Positions 21,831 to 33,046 of a DNA stretch of 64,000 nt are shown here, one piece after another. Each line of letters begins with the position of its first letter. The first letter of the stretch is position 1. Both the position numbers and the translations under genes were made by a program. This DNA comes from Tachypleus tridentatus (Eukaryota > Arthropoda > Merostomata > Xiphosura > Limulidae). The stretch is from assembly GCF_004210375.1 (NCBI RefSeq), contig NC_134837.1:164093310-164157309 (forward strand), given 5' to 3'. The notes under the pieces were generated by a model. It saw only the letters and a list, made by a program, of their open reading frames with translations. It did not search any database and was not told the origin of the DNA.

Positions 21831-22188
21831 TATATAAGGGATATTTATATGACTCTACACTTATAGAAAGTAACAGGAAGGTGTGCCTGTTAGATTGATT
21901 AAAGTTCAGAGATACCTGCAAGAAGTCCGGTCATTACTTTAGCTATCTAAAGTAGAAGGCTAAACAAAATAAAGAAACATGAATTGAACCAGTATAAGTA
22001 GATGACTCAGGTATACACATAATGCCACATTTATCGATGAAACGTCTGAGCAGAACTTGTTGCTTATAAGGTGTTAAGCATAAATGAGAATAAGGTCGTG
22101 GTGTCCAATCATGCACCAGTTGGTAAGCTCCGCATCATAAAGTAGCCACGGTTCAAAAAGATAAAAGATCCTTTAATAAGATTGTTTA

Positions 22189-22261
22189 ATTTGTTTGTTT
22201 TTTAATTCCACTCAAAACTACACGAGGGCTATCTGCACTAGTCGTCCCTAATCACCATTCT
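22189..22261 (-). mobile_element. SINE family A, tail-only copy
   Basis: Only the 3' tail and about 20 bp of body are present (TTTGTTTGTTTTTTAATTCC, CTACACGAGGGCTATCTGC, GTCGTCCCTAAT). A severe 5' truncation, as in the 43779-43829 copy. Confidence 0.75.
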
Positions 22262-22685
22262 CCAAACTTTGAATGTACTGTAATTAGTGGAAGGTTGAGA
22301 TTAGAATAAGTAATTTCATTTTAAAATTGTACCTTTGTTCTGTTAAAAAACTAGATAGATCTTACAAGTTATTTCGTTTTAATCCACACGTTTTTCCCAA
22401 ATTTGGTATAAAGTCGATAATTTTAAACATCGCACATACGAGAATATCTTTAGGATAATATTATATATAGTTCTATACAGCAAGTACTTTTAGAAAGAAG
22501 TGAAAAACATTATATAGAGTGAGGTATGTTGGGATTTTATTTTGCATTAATAATTCTATGAATATAATGCTAAACAAATATGAACAATGATGGACTGTGA
22601 TTGTGTTGCCGATAATATAGCAATTTGTGGCTAAATTTTGCATATGTTTTGGTTAGATACATATGTATAATTAGTCTCAGAAGAT

Positions 22686-22970
22686 TTGTTTGTTTGTGTG
22701 GTTGTTTTCGAATTTCACTTAAAGCTACTTAAGGGCTATCTGCACCAGCCGTCCCTAATTTAGCAGTGTAAGACTAGAGGGAATGTAGTTGGTCATCACC
22801 ACCCACCGTCAACTCTTGGGTTACTTTTTTACCAACGAATTATGGGATTGATCGTCACATAATAACGCCCCCACAACTGAAAGGGCGAGCATGTTTGGTG
22901 TCACAGCGATACGAACCAGCGATCCTCAGATTATGAGTCGAGCCCCATAGCCACCTGACCATGCCTAGCC
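22686..22970 (-). mobile_element. SINE family A, full length
   Basis: Minus-strand copy with tail, body and head, mildly decayed (B box GCGATACGAACC). It sits between the gag/protease and RT remains of the Gypsy relic. No clear target-site duplication. Confidence 0.87.
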
Positions 22971-22984
22971 ATCTTAAGAAGAAA

Positions 22985-25440
22985 TACCAACAAAGGAAAA
23001 AATGGTTAGAGTACTATATTAGTAGACATAGCGAGTTAGCATACACAAGGGCTAGTAAGCTTATTAGTAAAAATATATAAGTATATTGGTGGGAAAGATT
23101 TATTACAATGGTCGTACAAATAACATAAAATAGTATTAACAATTAGTAAGTGCTCCTAATGCATAAAGAAACTAAAGATTGTCAGAGAATCAAAGACTAG
23201 AATAAAAGCAGGAACAATAATTAGCTTGAACAAGGAGTCATAGAGGATAATTGTTTCCCACATTCGGCCCTAAAAAGACCTTAAATAAGTTAGATGATAG
23301 TCAATAGTTTTCTACACGGACCTACAAACCAGTTATTCACAAGACGAGATTGAAGAAAAATGCAAAATGAAAACTGAATTTATATTACCATCAGAAAAGT
23401 TTCAGTTTAACGTAATAGTGCTTTGTTTATTTAATCTTCTTTTAACATTAGAAATTAATTAAACTCAGCATTACCAGGTATACAAGACTCTTAATATTTT
23501 TGTTACTTAAATGATTTAACAGCTTTTGGAGCAACTTTGGAAGTATACTTAGATTAAGACATAAGGCAAATTTAAAGTTAAAAGTGTCTAAATTTATTTT
23601 TTAAAGAAAGAAGAGAAGTATTTGTGTCTTATGTTGACCACATGAGGTTAAAGTATGTAAAAAGTATCCAATGCTAACAACAGCGGAAAAAGTAGATCAG
23701 GCAGTTGTAGGATTTTATGGAAGTTTAATTTCACATTTTTAATTCAACGGTTGAAGACCCTAGTAGAGGCAATGAATAAGATGTATATTTCCACTAACAA
23801 ATTAGAGACATAAACCATATGAAAAATTAATGGATTCACAACCAAAAGTACGAACTTTGACTTAATAAGGGTATAGCTAAGACTTGATCTTAATTACAGA
23901 CACTTCTCGTTATGTAATAGGAAAGGTTTTATTACAGTTAGAGAAAAAAAAGAAAAACACATTACAGTATATCAAAGTTGACAACTGATTAAAGATGAGG
24001 TGAATGACTCTGACTGAGCAAGAAGTTTAGCAACAGTAGATGGTATTAAGACATTCAATTGTTATCTCTAAGGTAAAAGTTTCACCATAATCACTGGTTG
24101 TACATCCTTTTAATGGTTAATAGCACTAAAAAAGCCACATTCAAGACTGGAGTAAGATAGTCAGTATTTAATTCAAAGTAAATCATTAAAAAATTAAGGG
24201 AATAAATAGTGGAGATGACTATGAACTGGGCTGTGGCCTTCACTGTGACTTTCATCATGTTGATACTGCACAAAAGGAAGATTTAGGAACAATATTATTA
24301 TAAAATAAACTTATTACGTGGTGAAAACTGATTACGTATTATATTCAGATTTTTCATACAAAAGGGCAAAATGGAGAGAAAATATAGCGAGGGGTCGTCG
24401 TAATAGTACCATACGGTTTAAAAAAGTAAAGTTATTAGTACTTATCAAAATTCTATATTTGTTCTACATTCGACAGTTAAATATATATATTAGAATAAGT
24501 AAGAGGTTGTTTTTAAAAAGCATGAAAAAAGAATATTAAGAAATTTTACAAATCGTTAATGGTTGTCAAAAACTTAAACTGGTCCGTATCTTAAGAATGT
24601 ACCTTCACGAGGAATGTCAAGCATAACAGTATCATTTCAGATTATACTTATGGATATTTCGGGACCTTAACTTGTTTCTATTTAAGAAGAAAATACATGT
24701 TACTCATTTCAGAGTATATAACCACATTTCAAGAAGCAATGTGTTTTCCAACTGAGAAAACCGAAACTAGAGCAAAAGCATTTATAAATTACGTTGTGGC
24801 TGTATATATAATACCACGTTATTTACTTAACAAAGGGATAAATTTGATGAAAGAAATATATGAATTATTAGCGTAAAAAATTGAGACAAATAAATAATCA
24901 TTTAGTTGCTAATGAATTATTAGAAATGTTTAATAAAATTTTCTAGGCACTGTCACAGGTTTCAAATCAGAATAAAAAATATAGGATCTGCGGGTTTTTA
25001 TTATTATTAGTTTCTAGAATAAAAAAAAATGGGTACACTCAAGAATGTTATTTTTTATTACATAGAAATATGTGATTCTGATAATGCAAGAAATATTAGC
25101 CCCAATGGAAATTAATTATGCATTACGAGTGGAATACAAGGCAGAAATGTTATAAATAATGCAAAATCATTTGAAAAACACATTAACACTTAACTGGAGC
25201 AGCCAAAAGTAGAAAAAAGCAATTGATAAAAAGCTATGATAAATGAAGTGAAACTGGGAGAAAAAGTTTCGTTAGGTGTTCTCGTTGTTAAAAATGGATA
25301 CTTAAGGAACTAGAAAAGTTATGGAAAGTCATATGTAGAATATTAATACATAGAGATTCTGTGAAATTTGTGTTACAAGTGGCATACAAGAAGAAAACAC
25401 AAACGAAACATGTCAGTAGATTAAATTAATCCGAAATAAC
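22985..25440 (+). pseudogene. Ty3/Gypsy relic, RT-RNase H-integrase part
   Basis: Continues the pol of the relic begun near 18.9 kb. RT: LEQGVIED at 23227-23250, then after an apparent internal loss DEIEEKCKMKTEFILPS and KFQFNVIVLCLF at 23343-23440, and CYLNDL at 23501-23518 where YLDD has become YLND. RNase H: ITDTSRYVIGKVL at about 23893-23930 keeps the first acidic residue. Integrase: MDISGP at 24650-24667 keeps the first Asp, then EKTETRAKAFINY and IPRYLLNKGIN near 24750-24845, where the second catalytic Asp is missing. A GPY/F-type module at 25262-25428 reads LEKLWKVICRILIHRDSV (the GPY itself lost). Unreadable as one frame; no 3' LTR identified. Confidence 0.78.
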
Positions 25441-25580
25441 ATGAAAAATTATAAAAGAGCAAAATTCAATGAAAATAATACAGTTTGTAGGCATTGTCTT
25501 TGATGGTGATGAAATAGCTCTTTACACATAAGTAATAGTGTTAGATACGAGCAAGACTGAAGAGGAGAGACAAACATTGA

Positions 25581-25637
25581 TAAGGTATGCTGAACCCATT
25601 AATACGGCCATTAATAAGGTATGCTGAACCCATTAAT
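25581..25637. repeat. 34-bp offset direct duplication
   Basis: TAAGGTATGCTGAACCCATT occurs at 25581 and again at 25615. A local duplication just downstream of the Gypsy integrase end, possibly inside the former LTR. Confidence 0.75.
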
Positions 25638-25639
25638 TA

Positions 25640-26320
25640 AGGCCAGTAGCGGGTTCTTTAAATTTTAAAGTGTAAAGTTTTGTATGAGGGTTTGAACTTA
25701 TATTATATGGAATATATGATGTGAAAAGTAGGATAAAAGCTCAGATAACTATTATTATTCTGTTATATTTAAATATATTATAATATAACGTTTTTAATCA
25801 AGAATAGTAAAAATAATTATGTTGAACTAAGTTTATGCGTTATGATTTGATTTTGAGCTTTGACCTTTATACAACATTATGGTTAAATAATGAGAAAAAT
25901 GAAAGAGTAATTAGAATATTGCCTTTGATTGACAGTATATATTAATTTTGAGTTTTCTTATAATGTCTAGTGATTTTATAATTAAAGGAAACTGATGTTT
26001 TTAGAAAATCTCTTATACACAAGGAAATTTTTATAGAATGGAAGGATGAAATGATTATGATTAAGCAAAACGAAAAAACTTAACTTAATTCAGACTTATT
26101 ATCAAGATGATGGGGTCATCATTTTAATCACATGCTTGATTAAGTTAATTTTTTCGTTTTATTAGAACAGGTTGAAGTAAACTGAGCCTAACAGTGAAAA
26201 TGTGGTACATTAGAAAACTACTGAGAGTATATTAGGTATATAAAATAACGATTGGATAAGTTTCACAAAAGGCAAGAGTTCGGAAGATGGATAGAGAGAG
26301 AAAATCAAACGAATAATCAA
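25640..26320. other. AT-rich DNA with a long imperfect hairpin
   Basis: Likely former 3' end of the Gypsy relic, but no LTR pair is visible. Contains the inverted repeat at 26065-26160. Confidence 0.35.
26065..26160. repeat. imperfect inverted repeat with nested palindrome
   Basis: Arms of about 23-25 bp: the arm at 26065-26090 begins GCAAAACGAAAAAACTTAAC and its near-complement lies at 26138-26160 (one or two mismatches). Between them sits a perfect small palindrome ATGATG-GGGT-CATCAT (26107-26122). Confidence 0.7.
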
Positions 26321-26492
26321 AATAATCACAGAGACTACAGGTTAAGATTAGGAAGCAGGTAAAAATAATCACAGAGACTATATGTTAAGATTGGGAACCA
26401 GATAGAAATAATCACAGAAACTATAGGTTAAGATTGTGAAGCAGGTAAAAATAATCATAGAGACTATAGGTTAAGATTGGGAACCAGGTATA
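26321..26492. repeat. 43-bp tandem repeat, 4 copies
   Basis: Units start at 26321, 26364, 26407 and 26450 with AATAATCACAGAGACTA, followed by GGTTAAGATT and GGAAGCAGGTA or GGAACCAG. The GAAGCAGG and GAACCAG versions alternate from unit to unit (1 and 3 versus 2 and 4), implying that a two-unit block was duplicated. Confidence 0.9.
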
Positions 26493-27965
26493 AATTAATA
26501 AACATAAATAATACGTGCATATTAGATAGTATGAAAAGTAGCGAAACACACATCCAGTGAATATCAACAAAACTTTAAAGTAAGAAATGTTGAAAACGCG
26601 TGTAATTTATACGTGATAGGCATACTTAACACCAAAAACTTACACTTAATAAAATAGCTGGGATGAAACCGTAGATGAAGAGCGCCTATTGAAAAAATTG
26701 GACAGAAATATGTTAGATACTTTGATGATTGGAGATTGCTATACAAATACTATAATAAAGTACAGCTAGAAAGGAGAGGTAGTGGTAAAGCTAACAGAAG
26801 CAGTCATTGATTTTAGTCAGTCCTCGAATACAGTTAGAAGTTATCATCTCCAATCAGTCCTGATAGAAGGATAAGAAGTGGAACAAGTCTCATCTTCTAA
26901 ATAAGTTTTTATTTATTATTTTAGAAGTTTGATATCATATAAGAACAAAAAGTTATCAAATAACTATTTGATTAAAAAATATAGTTGGTCTGTTGTAAAA
27001 CATACAAAACTATGCAATGGGTTATCACAATTGTCAAAACTCACTTTGTACAAAACGCTAAAAACAAACAAAAAATGATTTTAAGATTTTTAAATTACAA
27101 ATTAGAACTATTCCTAGTTGTTATAAAGTATTTTATTATCGAAACTTTAGAAAAATATGCAACTATCAACGTATTCCAAGTTCATTATTATTGAATTCTT
27201 AGTTTTTATTTCAATGATATGAAGTAATTAATTTCGTTTTTCAAAGCCATTCTCAAACAAATCTTAATAACGTAAAACAAATCTCACATTATACATTGAA
27301 ATACAAAAACTAAAGGAATTTACTTAACTCAAACTACGTATAAAAATACTAAATAGTTGCGATTCTCCAAGTTTTGTGTGTAGTTTTAAAATAAACATTT
27401 CAATTTATATCTTTTAAAACAAAAGGTAGAAGTTTGTTAGCTAATAGCTTTTTTTATCTCAGAGCAAAAGAGTGTTTTTCTCTAGCTCACTAAAGGTATA
27501 AAATATTCTTTTAGAGCAGTTTGAGTCAAAATAGTTGATACTGGATTTGAAAAGTTTTATGGATAGCCCTTCCATAAAATGGTGGGGTACAAGACATAAT
27601 ACTCCTTGTACTGAAATCTTTGTCAGATTAATTGAACCTAATGAAGGCCAAGGGCTTAGTATAAAACCAAAAATGTTGTCTACTCGCATACTCCACGCAG
27701 GTATGGTTCGTATAAACTTCGTATCACTTCATTGACTGTTTATCTAAAAACGATATTTCACTACACAAAAAAACGAGTTATAGAGATATCTTGTGTTAAT
27801 CCCTACTTTCGTAATTTAGTGACAAAAAATTAATACTGAAGCTGTGGGTTTTCCTAGTTTTATTTCAGTGAACCTACTTATGTTTCTTGTCTTACTTAAA
27901 TGTAAACCCTAAATACATACTTCTGAAAATGCCAATTGATATATGTTTAGATTTATTTTAGTTGT
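26493..27965. other. unannotated AT-rich DNA
   Basis: About 1.5 kb. Overlapping frames on both strands at 27459-27735 are free of stops for 60-75 codons, but I recognise no family, splice context or paired exon. They are left uncalled. Confidence 0.4.
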
Positions 27966-27976
27966 TATTATGTGAT

Positions 27977-28109
27977 AGCCCCTCAGTAGCTCAGGGGTAT
28001 GTCTGCGGACTTACAACGCTAAAAACCGGATTTCGATACCCGTGGTGGGCAGAGCACAGATAGCCCATTGTGTAGCTTTGTGCTTAGTTCAGAAACAACA
28101 TCAACAACA
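27977..28109 (+). mobile_element. SINE family B, full length, with target-site duplication
   Basis: AGCCCCTCAGTAGCTCAGG head, CTTACAACGCTAAAAACCGG, B box TTTCGATACCC, tail GAGCACAGATAGCCCATTGTG and TAGCTTTGTGCTTAGTTC. Identical TATTATGTGAT at 27966-27976 and 28110-28120 forms an 11-bp target-site duplication. Confidence 0.92.
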
Positions 28110-28120
28110 TATTATGTGAT

Positions 28121-28911
28121 TCTTAAAGCTTATTCTAACACACAAAAACAGCATCTTTGTTCTGAACTATTTAATCTACAGGAAACAAGAGAAAAACACC
28201 TTTTGATCTAATATTAGAAAGCGATAATAAAAGGCGGTTGTTGAATATTACGTAATTTTGAAAATTTTGTCTTTGAGTATTAAGTTTAAGATCATGGAAA
28301 ATCTAATTAAAATGTTATAATCTTAGTGAAGTCAAACTGAAAGTACACACGGTAAATAAGGCCTAATGTCACTTCATTCAATGGATTATTTTCTTCCGAA
28401 GATTGATTGGTGTTTCTTGTGCAAAGTTAATTTAAAGTGGTTTTAATTTTAGAATATATTAAGTGCATCAAGACAGAAGCGCTTCTTAATGAATCCATTA
28501 AATACTTTTTTACTGTTAGTACTACCATTTTAGTCGAAAGATAATCTTATTTAAATAACACATCAACTAGAAACGTGTTACTTACATTTCTCCATGAATG
28601 AGAATTACTGCTTCCATACAACACAGAAATCTTAGTAGTAATAAAAATGGATATATATAAAAGGAAATAAAACATAATTAAGTATTATTTCTGAAAACAT
28701 TATGTAAATTATATTTTGATCCTCTATTTTAAGTAGTTTAATTGGTGATTAAAACAAAGGGCTCTATCGAGCAGAAATTTAACAAATAACTAGTCAGTGT
28801 ATGGTAGAAGTCACATGTTTAGCGTGGCCAGACCAGTGTTATCACTGACATCCGCCATTCTTGAATGATTCAAACTATTCATCCTCATTTATTTCGCGAC
28901 TATTGTAGCAA
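28121..28911. other. unannotated AT-rich DNA
   Basis: No recognised gene or repeat in about 0.8 kb. Confidence 0.4.
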
Positions 28912-29163
28912 GGCCGACAAAACCAGGTGAACTCAGGCGTTTGACTCGTAATTCGAGGGTCGCGGGTTCGAATCCCCGTCACACCAAACATGCTCGCCCT
29001 TTCAGCTATGGGGGCATTATAGCGTTACGGTCAATCCCACTATTCGTTGGTAAAAGAGTATCCCAAGAGTTAGTGGTGGGTAGTGATAACTAGCTGCCTT
29101 CTTACACTGTTAAATTAGGGACGGCTAGCGCAGATAGCTCTCGTGTAGCTTTGCAAGAAATTT
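28912..29163 (+). mobile_element. SINE family A
   Basis: Decayed first 20 bases, then an intact anticodon loop (GACTCGTAATTCGAG, a good 5-bp stem), perfect B box GGTTCGAATCC, full body with a short deletion (CCTCTAGT missing) and tail. Confidence 0.88.
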
Positions 29164-30047
29164 CTTACTTAGCTACGAACTTATATGCAAACACATCAAA
29201 TTACCTTATTTAAATGAACTGTGACACCTTTGAAAAACCTGAGCTATTCTACTTTAGTTACCTGAAAATTGTGTATTACTTTGAAAATATATAGTTTTAA
29301 ACATGCTTATTTGAACATTTTCATAGGGTTTTAATGATTAAATCTTTTCTATATGTTGACTATGCCATGGTTAAATTATTTAACTTTTTTTCGTTTTCCT
29401 CAACTTTGACCTGTGTTAAGTTTGGAAGATTTACTCTTTTTCACCACGCTGGTCTCTTAACAGTGTCATGGTACAGCTTAATTGATACTTAATAGGAAAC
29501 AAAGTGCTCACAAATATTATATTGATAACCTCCAAAAGTGCAAATAAGGAAAAGGCTTCTTTAACACACAGTGTAGTAAGAAAAAGTAAGAGCACTTAAT
29601 GCTATGCATATGCTAAGTGGCGTATAGCGGCATAACTTAATTGTGGCAATATGAGTGACAAGCTTAGTACTTATACGTTAGATTCATGGCACACTCCAAA
29701 ATATATGACAGTGCAATGCCACCAAGGTTACGTTTATGACTGGAGGCTGTGACGTAGCCATTTCCAAGGAAGAATGCGAGTGCAGAAAAAAAGCAAGTGA
29801 ATATAAATATTGAGGAACGTTAAACTGAAAAACGACTACCTATAACAAAGTAAAAATAATTGACAAAGAAAGATCAACATACCCTTATAAGGATATTAAA
29901 ACACTCAAACGCTACAACATACAGTATTGCCGCTACTAATGCCAAAGTTCGAAGTCTGGTGGTCCAGGAACCCATTCCACCCAAAAGGTGATTGCTAAGA
30001 TATTGCATATGTTCCATTGAACAGCGAGTAGAACAATTTATAAAATT
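29164..30047. other. unannotated AT-rich DNA
   Basis: No gene or repeat family recognised. Confidence 0.4.
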
Positions 30048-30246
30048 AAGCATGCTCGCCCGTGGGGGTGTTATAATGTTACGATCAATCCCCCTATTCG
30101 TTAGTAAAAAAGTAGCTCAAGATTTGCGGATGGGTGGTGATGACTAGTTGCCTTTCCTCTATTCTTATACTGCTAAATTAGGGAATGATAGCGCAGATAG
30201 CCCTTGTGTAGTTTTGCTCGAAATTCAGAAACAAACAAAAAAACAA
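30048..30246 (+). mobile_element. SINE family A, 5'-truncated
   Basis: Begins after the tRNA head (GCATGCTCGCCCG) and runs through body and tail GCGCAGATAGCCC to (AAAC)n. Confidence 0.85.
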
Positions 30247-30724
30247 AATCTTTAAAACGCCAACAAAGTATAACTAAATTAGGATAAAACATTAAGCCCC
30301 ACGTTTAAAATTACAGCAACATTATTCAAACTTGGGTGAATGAACTATAGCTAATTTTACATTCTTTATTTCCATTACGCTTAGTTTGCTAAGACTGGAT
30401 ATGAAAACTAATGTCCAGTGGAAGGTGAGTAAAAATTTTATCAAAACCTGAGGAGACTATGACTAGCCCTGCTATCCTTCGTAAGACTTTGTTACAATAG
30501 AAATTACGGTTTTATGCAACAATGTGCTAATGTAGCCATCATAATGTATACAGTTGAAGATAAATACGGTATTTCCAAGAATATGTCTGCTTAAAAATGT
30601 ACAATTACATTAACATTAATAACCAAATACATTGAGGAAATTATTTGTATAAACTAGTGTATTTATCAAGCATCATGCATATCTTCTTGGAAATATACTA
30701 TTATACGTTTAAAACTAGTTATTC
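30247..30724. other. unannotated AT-rich DNA
   Basis: Nothing recognised. Confidence 0.4.
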
Positions 30725-30995
30725 TGCAATGCTAGGTAGTTAGATCGCTCGACTCGTAATCTTTGAGTTTCGGGTTCGAATCCCCGTGATACCAAACATG
30801 CTCACCCTTTCATTTCAGCTATGAGGAAGTTATAATAGTACAATCAATTTCACCATTTGTTCGTAAAAGAGTAGTCCAAGAGTTGACGGTGGGTGGTGAT
30901 GACTAGCTGCTTTCCCTACACTCTTACACTGCTAAATTAGAGATGACTAGCACAGGTAGCCCTGCTGCAGCTATGCGCGAAATAAAAACAACAAC
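30725..30995 (+). mobile_element. SINE family A, near full length
   Basis: GCAATGCTAGGTAGTTAGATCGCTCGACTCG head, B box GGTTCGAATCC, body with small insertions, decayed tail GCACAGGTAGCCC. Confidence 0.87.
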
Positions 30996-31324
30996 CATCT
31001 TATCGCGCAAGTGTTTGAGGTATTACAAGTGCAAAACAAGCTTTAATTGACTAAAATTACTTGTAATATTCTCTGATGTTCTAATAATATTACTTGATGT
31101 TAAAACTTTTATAAATAATAATAACGTATTCTCTTCAGCATTATTATTTTGTACTTTTCAGAAAGAATGATTTAAAATTTAATTTACGTAATTTTAACTT
31201 ACAGCTCATTTTATTTTTGAGTCTCCCTTTATCTCTAAACGCACTTCTATATTTCATTAAATTCAAAATTACTGAGTCCTAAGAGCATCTTTGATTTCTC
31301 ATAAACAATATTAAGAGAAAAGTT

Positions 31325-31600
31325 GGCCCGGAATGGCAGGGTGGGTTAAGGTGTTCGACTCGTAATCTGAGGATCGCTGGTTCGACTCCCGGTTGCACCA
31401 AATATGCTCGCCCTTTCAGCCGTGGGAGCGTTATAATGTGACGGTCAATCCCACTATTCATTGGTAAAAGAGTAGCCCAAGAGTTGGTGGTGGGTGGTGA
31501 TGACTAGCTGCTTTCCCTCTAGTCACACACTGCTAAATTAGGGACGGCTAGTGCAGATAGCCCTCGTGTAGCTTTGCGCGAAATTCAAAAACAAACAAAC
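31325..31600 (+). mobile_element. SINE family A (A1 type), full length, with target-site duplication
   Basis: GGCCCGGAATGGCAGGGTGG head, body, and tail GTGCAGATAGCCCTCGTGTAGC-TTTGCGCG with (AAAC)n. Flanks AAGAGAAAAGTT (31313-31324) and AAGAGGAAAGTT (31601-31612) match 11 of 12. Confidence 0.92.
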
Positions 31601-31612
31601 AAGAGGAAAGTT

Positions 31613-32171
31613 AGTGGTCATTATCACACCACACATCAACCACAAAAGAACGGAAATTTAGTTGCTAATTAAAATGTTAAATTTTGGAAACTTTTAACAT
31701 GGAAATTGTATGCTTTTAATTTTAATGTTACACATTCTAGTACATATGAAACAAGAAAATTTAAACAACCTGAGAACGTGAATAGTTCAAAAAGGTTTTC
31801 TTATTAACAAATCTTTTTTGCTACAACGGAGGAGGTAAAACATTTTGCACAGACACTTGTAAAGCGCTCATTAAATGATCACGACATCAAATAATTAATT
31901 AAGTAAAATGATTTACTCTTTGTTTCTTTTTCTTCTAAATTTTTTTTTCAGTTACGTTCTAAGAAAAACGGAATAAACTGTAAATTATGTACAAAGTTAA
32001 TAATAATTTTCCATCAATTAGTACAGTCAACCTGTTTGATTTATGATGGTCAGTTATGGTGTGTTACTAAATTATTTATTTCAGCAAGTTAGTTTTACTG
32101 TAGCAATACTCCTGTAACACGTAAGTTACAAAAAACAAGTTTTTAACCAACTTCCACACTTAAGCCTTTCT
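31613..32171. other. unannotated AT-rich DNA
   Basis: No gene or repeat recognised. Confidence 0.4.
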
Positions 32172-32270
32172 TATTGGATCAACGGTAAGTCTAACCACTT
32201 ATAACGCTAAAAAAAAACGCGGTGGACACGCTAAAAATAGTCCATTGTAGTTTGTATTTAATAACAAATA
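32172..32270 (+). mobile_element. SINE family B/C, degenerate remnant
   Basis: GGATCAACGGTAAGTCTAAC, CTTATAACGCTAAAA, GGTGGACACG and AGTCCATTGTAG follow the order of head, loop, post-B-box and tail of B/C with the B box lost. Confidence 0.5.
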
Positions 32271-32296
32271 AACATTCATATAAATATGTTTAGGTT

Positions 32297-32423
32297 AAAA
32301 TTTATGATAGTCAGCTTTTTACTGTCACTTTCGGTTTATGATTAAGTGAACGGTCTAAGGTACAAGTAAAATTAATAATAGTCAACTTTTTACTGTCAGT
32401 TTTGGTTTATGATTTAGTGAACG
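32297..32423. repeat. 71-bp offset direct duplication
   Basis: Units at about 32297-32352 and 32368-32423 share GTCARCTTTTTACTGTCA and GGTTTATGATT-AGTGAACG with a handful of differences. A simple local duplication. Confidence 0.85.
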
Positions 32424-32570
32424 CCCCTAAAAAAGCTGTAAAGCGGAAAACTCTGTGTCTAATTAAATAAAAACAACACAGTTTGGTAGTATAAAGTTCT
32501 TTATTTCTAGTATTTATACAAAAAAAGTTGAAAACAAAGGTCATAACAAAATTACTTCTCCTCTCTGTAC

Positions 32571-32831
32571 GGCCCATCAGTGGCTCAGCAGAATGTCTGC
32601 GGACTTGCTCAGACGTACAGAGAGTTGTTGTTTTGAATTAAGCACAAAGCTACACAATGGGCTATCTGTGCTCTGCCCACAAGGGGTATGGAAATCCGAT
32701 TTTTAGCGTTGCAGTCTATTCATGTTAAGAGTTGAAATAGACTGCAACGCTAAAAATCGGATTTCCATACCCCTTGTGGGCAGAGCACAGATAGCCCATT
32801 GTGTAGCTTTGTGCTTAATTCAAAACAACAA
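32571..32831 (+). mobile_element. SINE family B with inverted duplication of its 3' half
   Basis: A B element with head GGCCCATCAGTGGCTCAGCAG at 32571-32608 and a complete 3' half at 32736-32831, flanked by CTCTCTGTAC (32561-32570) and CTCTCTATAC (32832-32841), 9 of 10 matching. Between head and 3' half lies a reverse-complement copy of the 3' half plus its downstream flank (32611-32720). Confidence 0.85.
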
Positions 32832-32845
32832 CTCTCTATACGTCT
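32611..32845. repeat. 110-bp near-perfect inverted repeat
   Basis: Arms 32611-32720 and 32736-32845 with a 15-base spacer. By eye they differ at one position (C in the left arm, T in the complement of the right). Each arm contains the 3' half of a family B SINE plus 14 bases of flank. Confidence 0.93.
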
Positions 32846-32951
32846 AACGAAGCAACAACTGTTTGTTTATTTCTTGATTTACGTGTGAGGTAACTTGAAA
32901 TATATCTGCACTAGCTCTTTCTCATTTAAAAACGATAAATTTGAGGGACAA

Positions 32952-33046
32952 CTAGCCATTCCATACACGGCTGAAAGAATAAGTATGTTCAATAAGGGGA
33001 TTCAAATCTGCGACACACTGATTACGAGTTGAGCTCCATGACAAGA
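32952..33046 (-). mobile_element. SINE family A, degenerate remnant
   Basis: CTAGCCATTCC, CGGCTGAAAG, GATTCAAATCTGCGAC and ATTACGAGTTGAG are the minus-strand A post-head, B box and anticodon region, heavily mutated. Confidence 0.55.

Noticed and set aside
26321-26492. CRISPR-like array
   Set aside because: Repeat covers the whole 43-bp period with no unique spacers.
27459-27735. Overlapping open frames on both strands
   Set aside because: Length is within chance for AT-rich DNA; no recognised domain, codon pattern or splice context.
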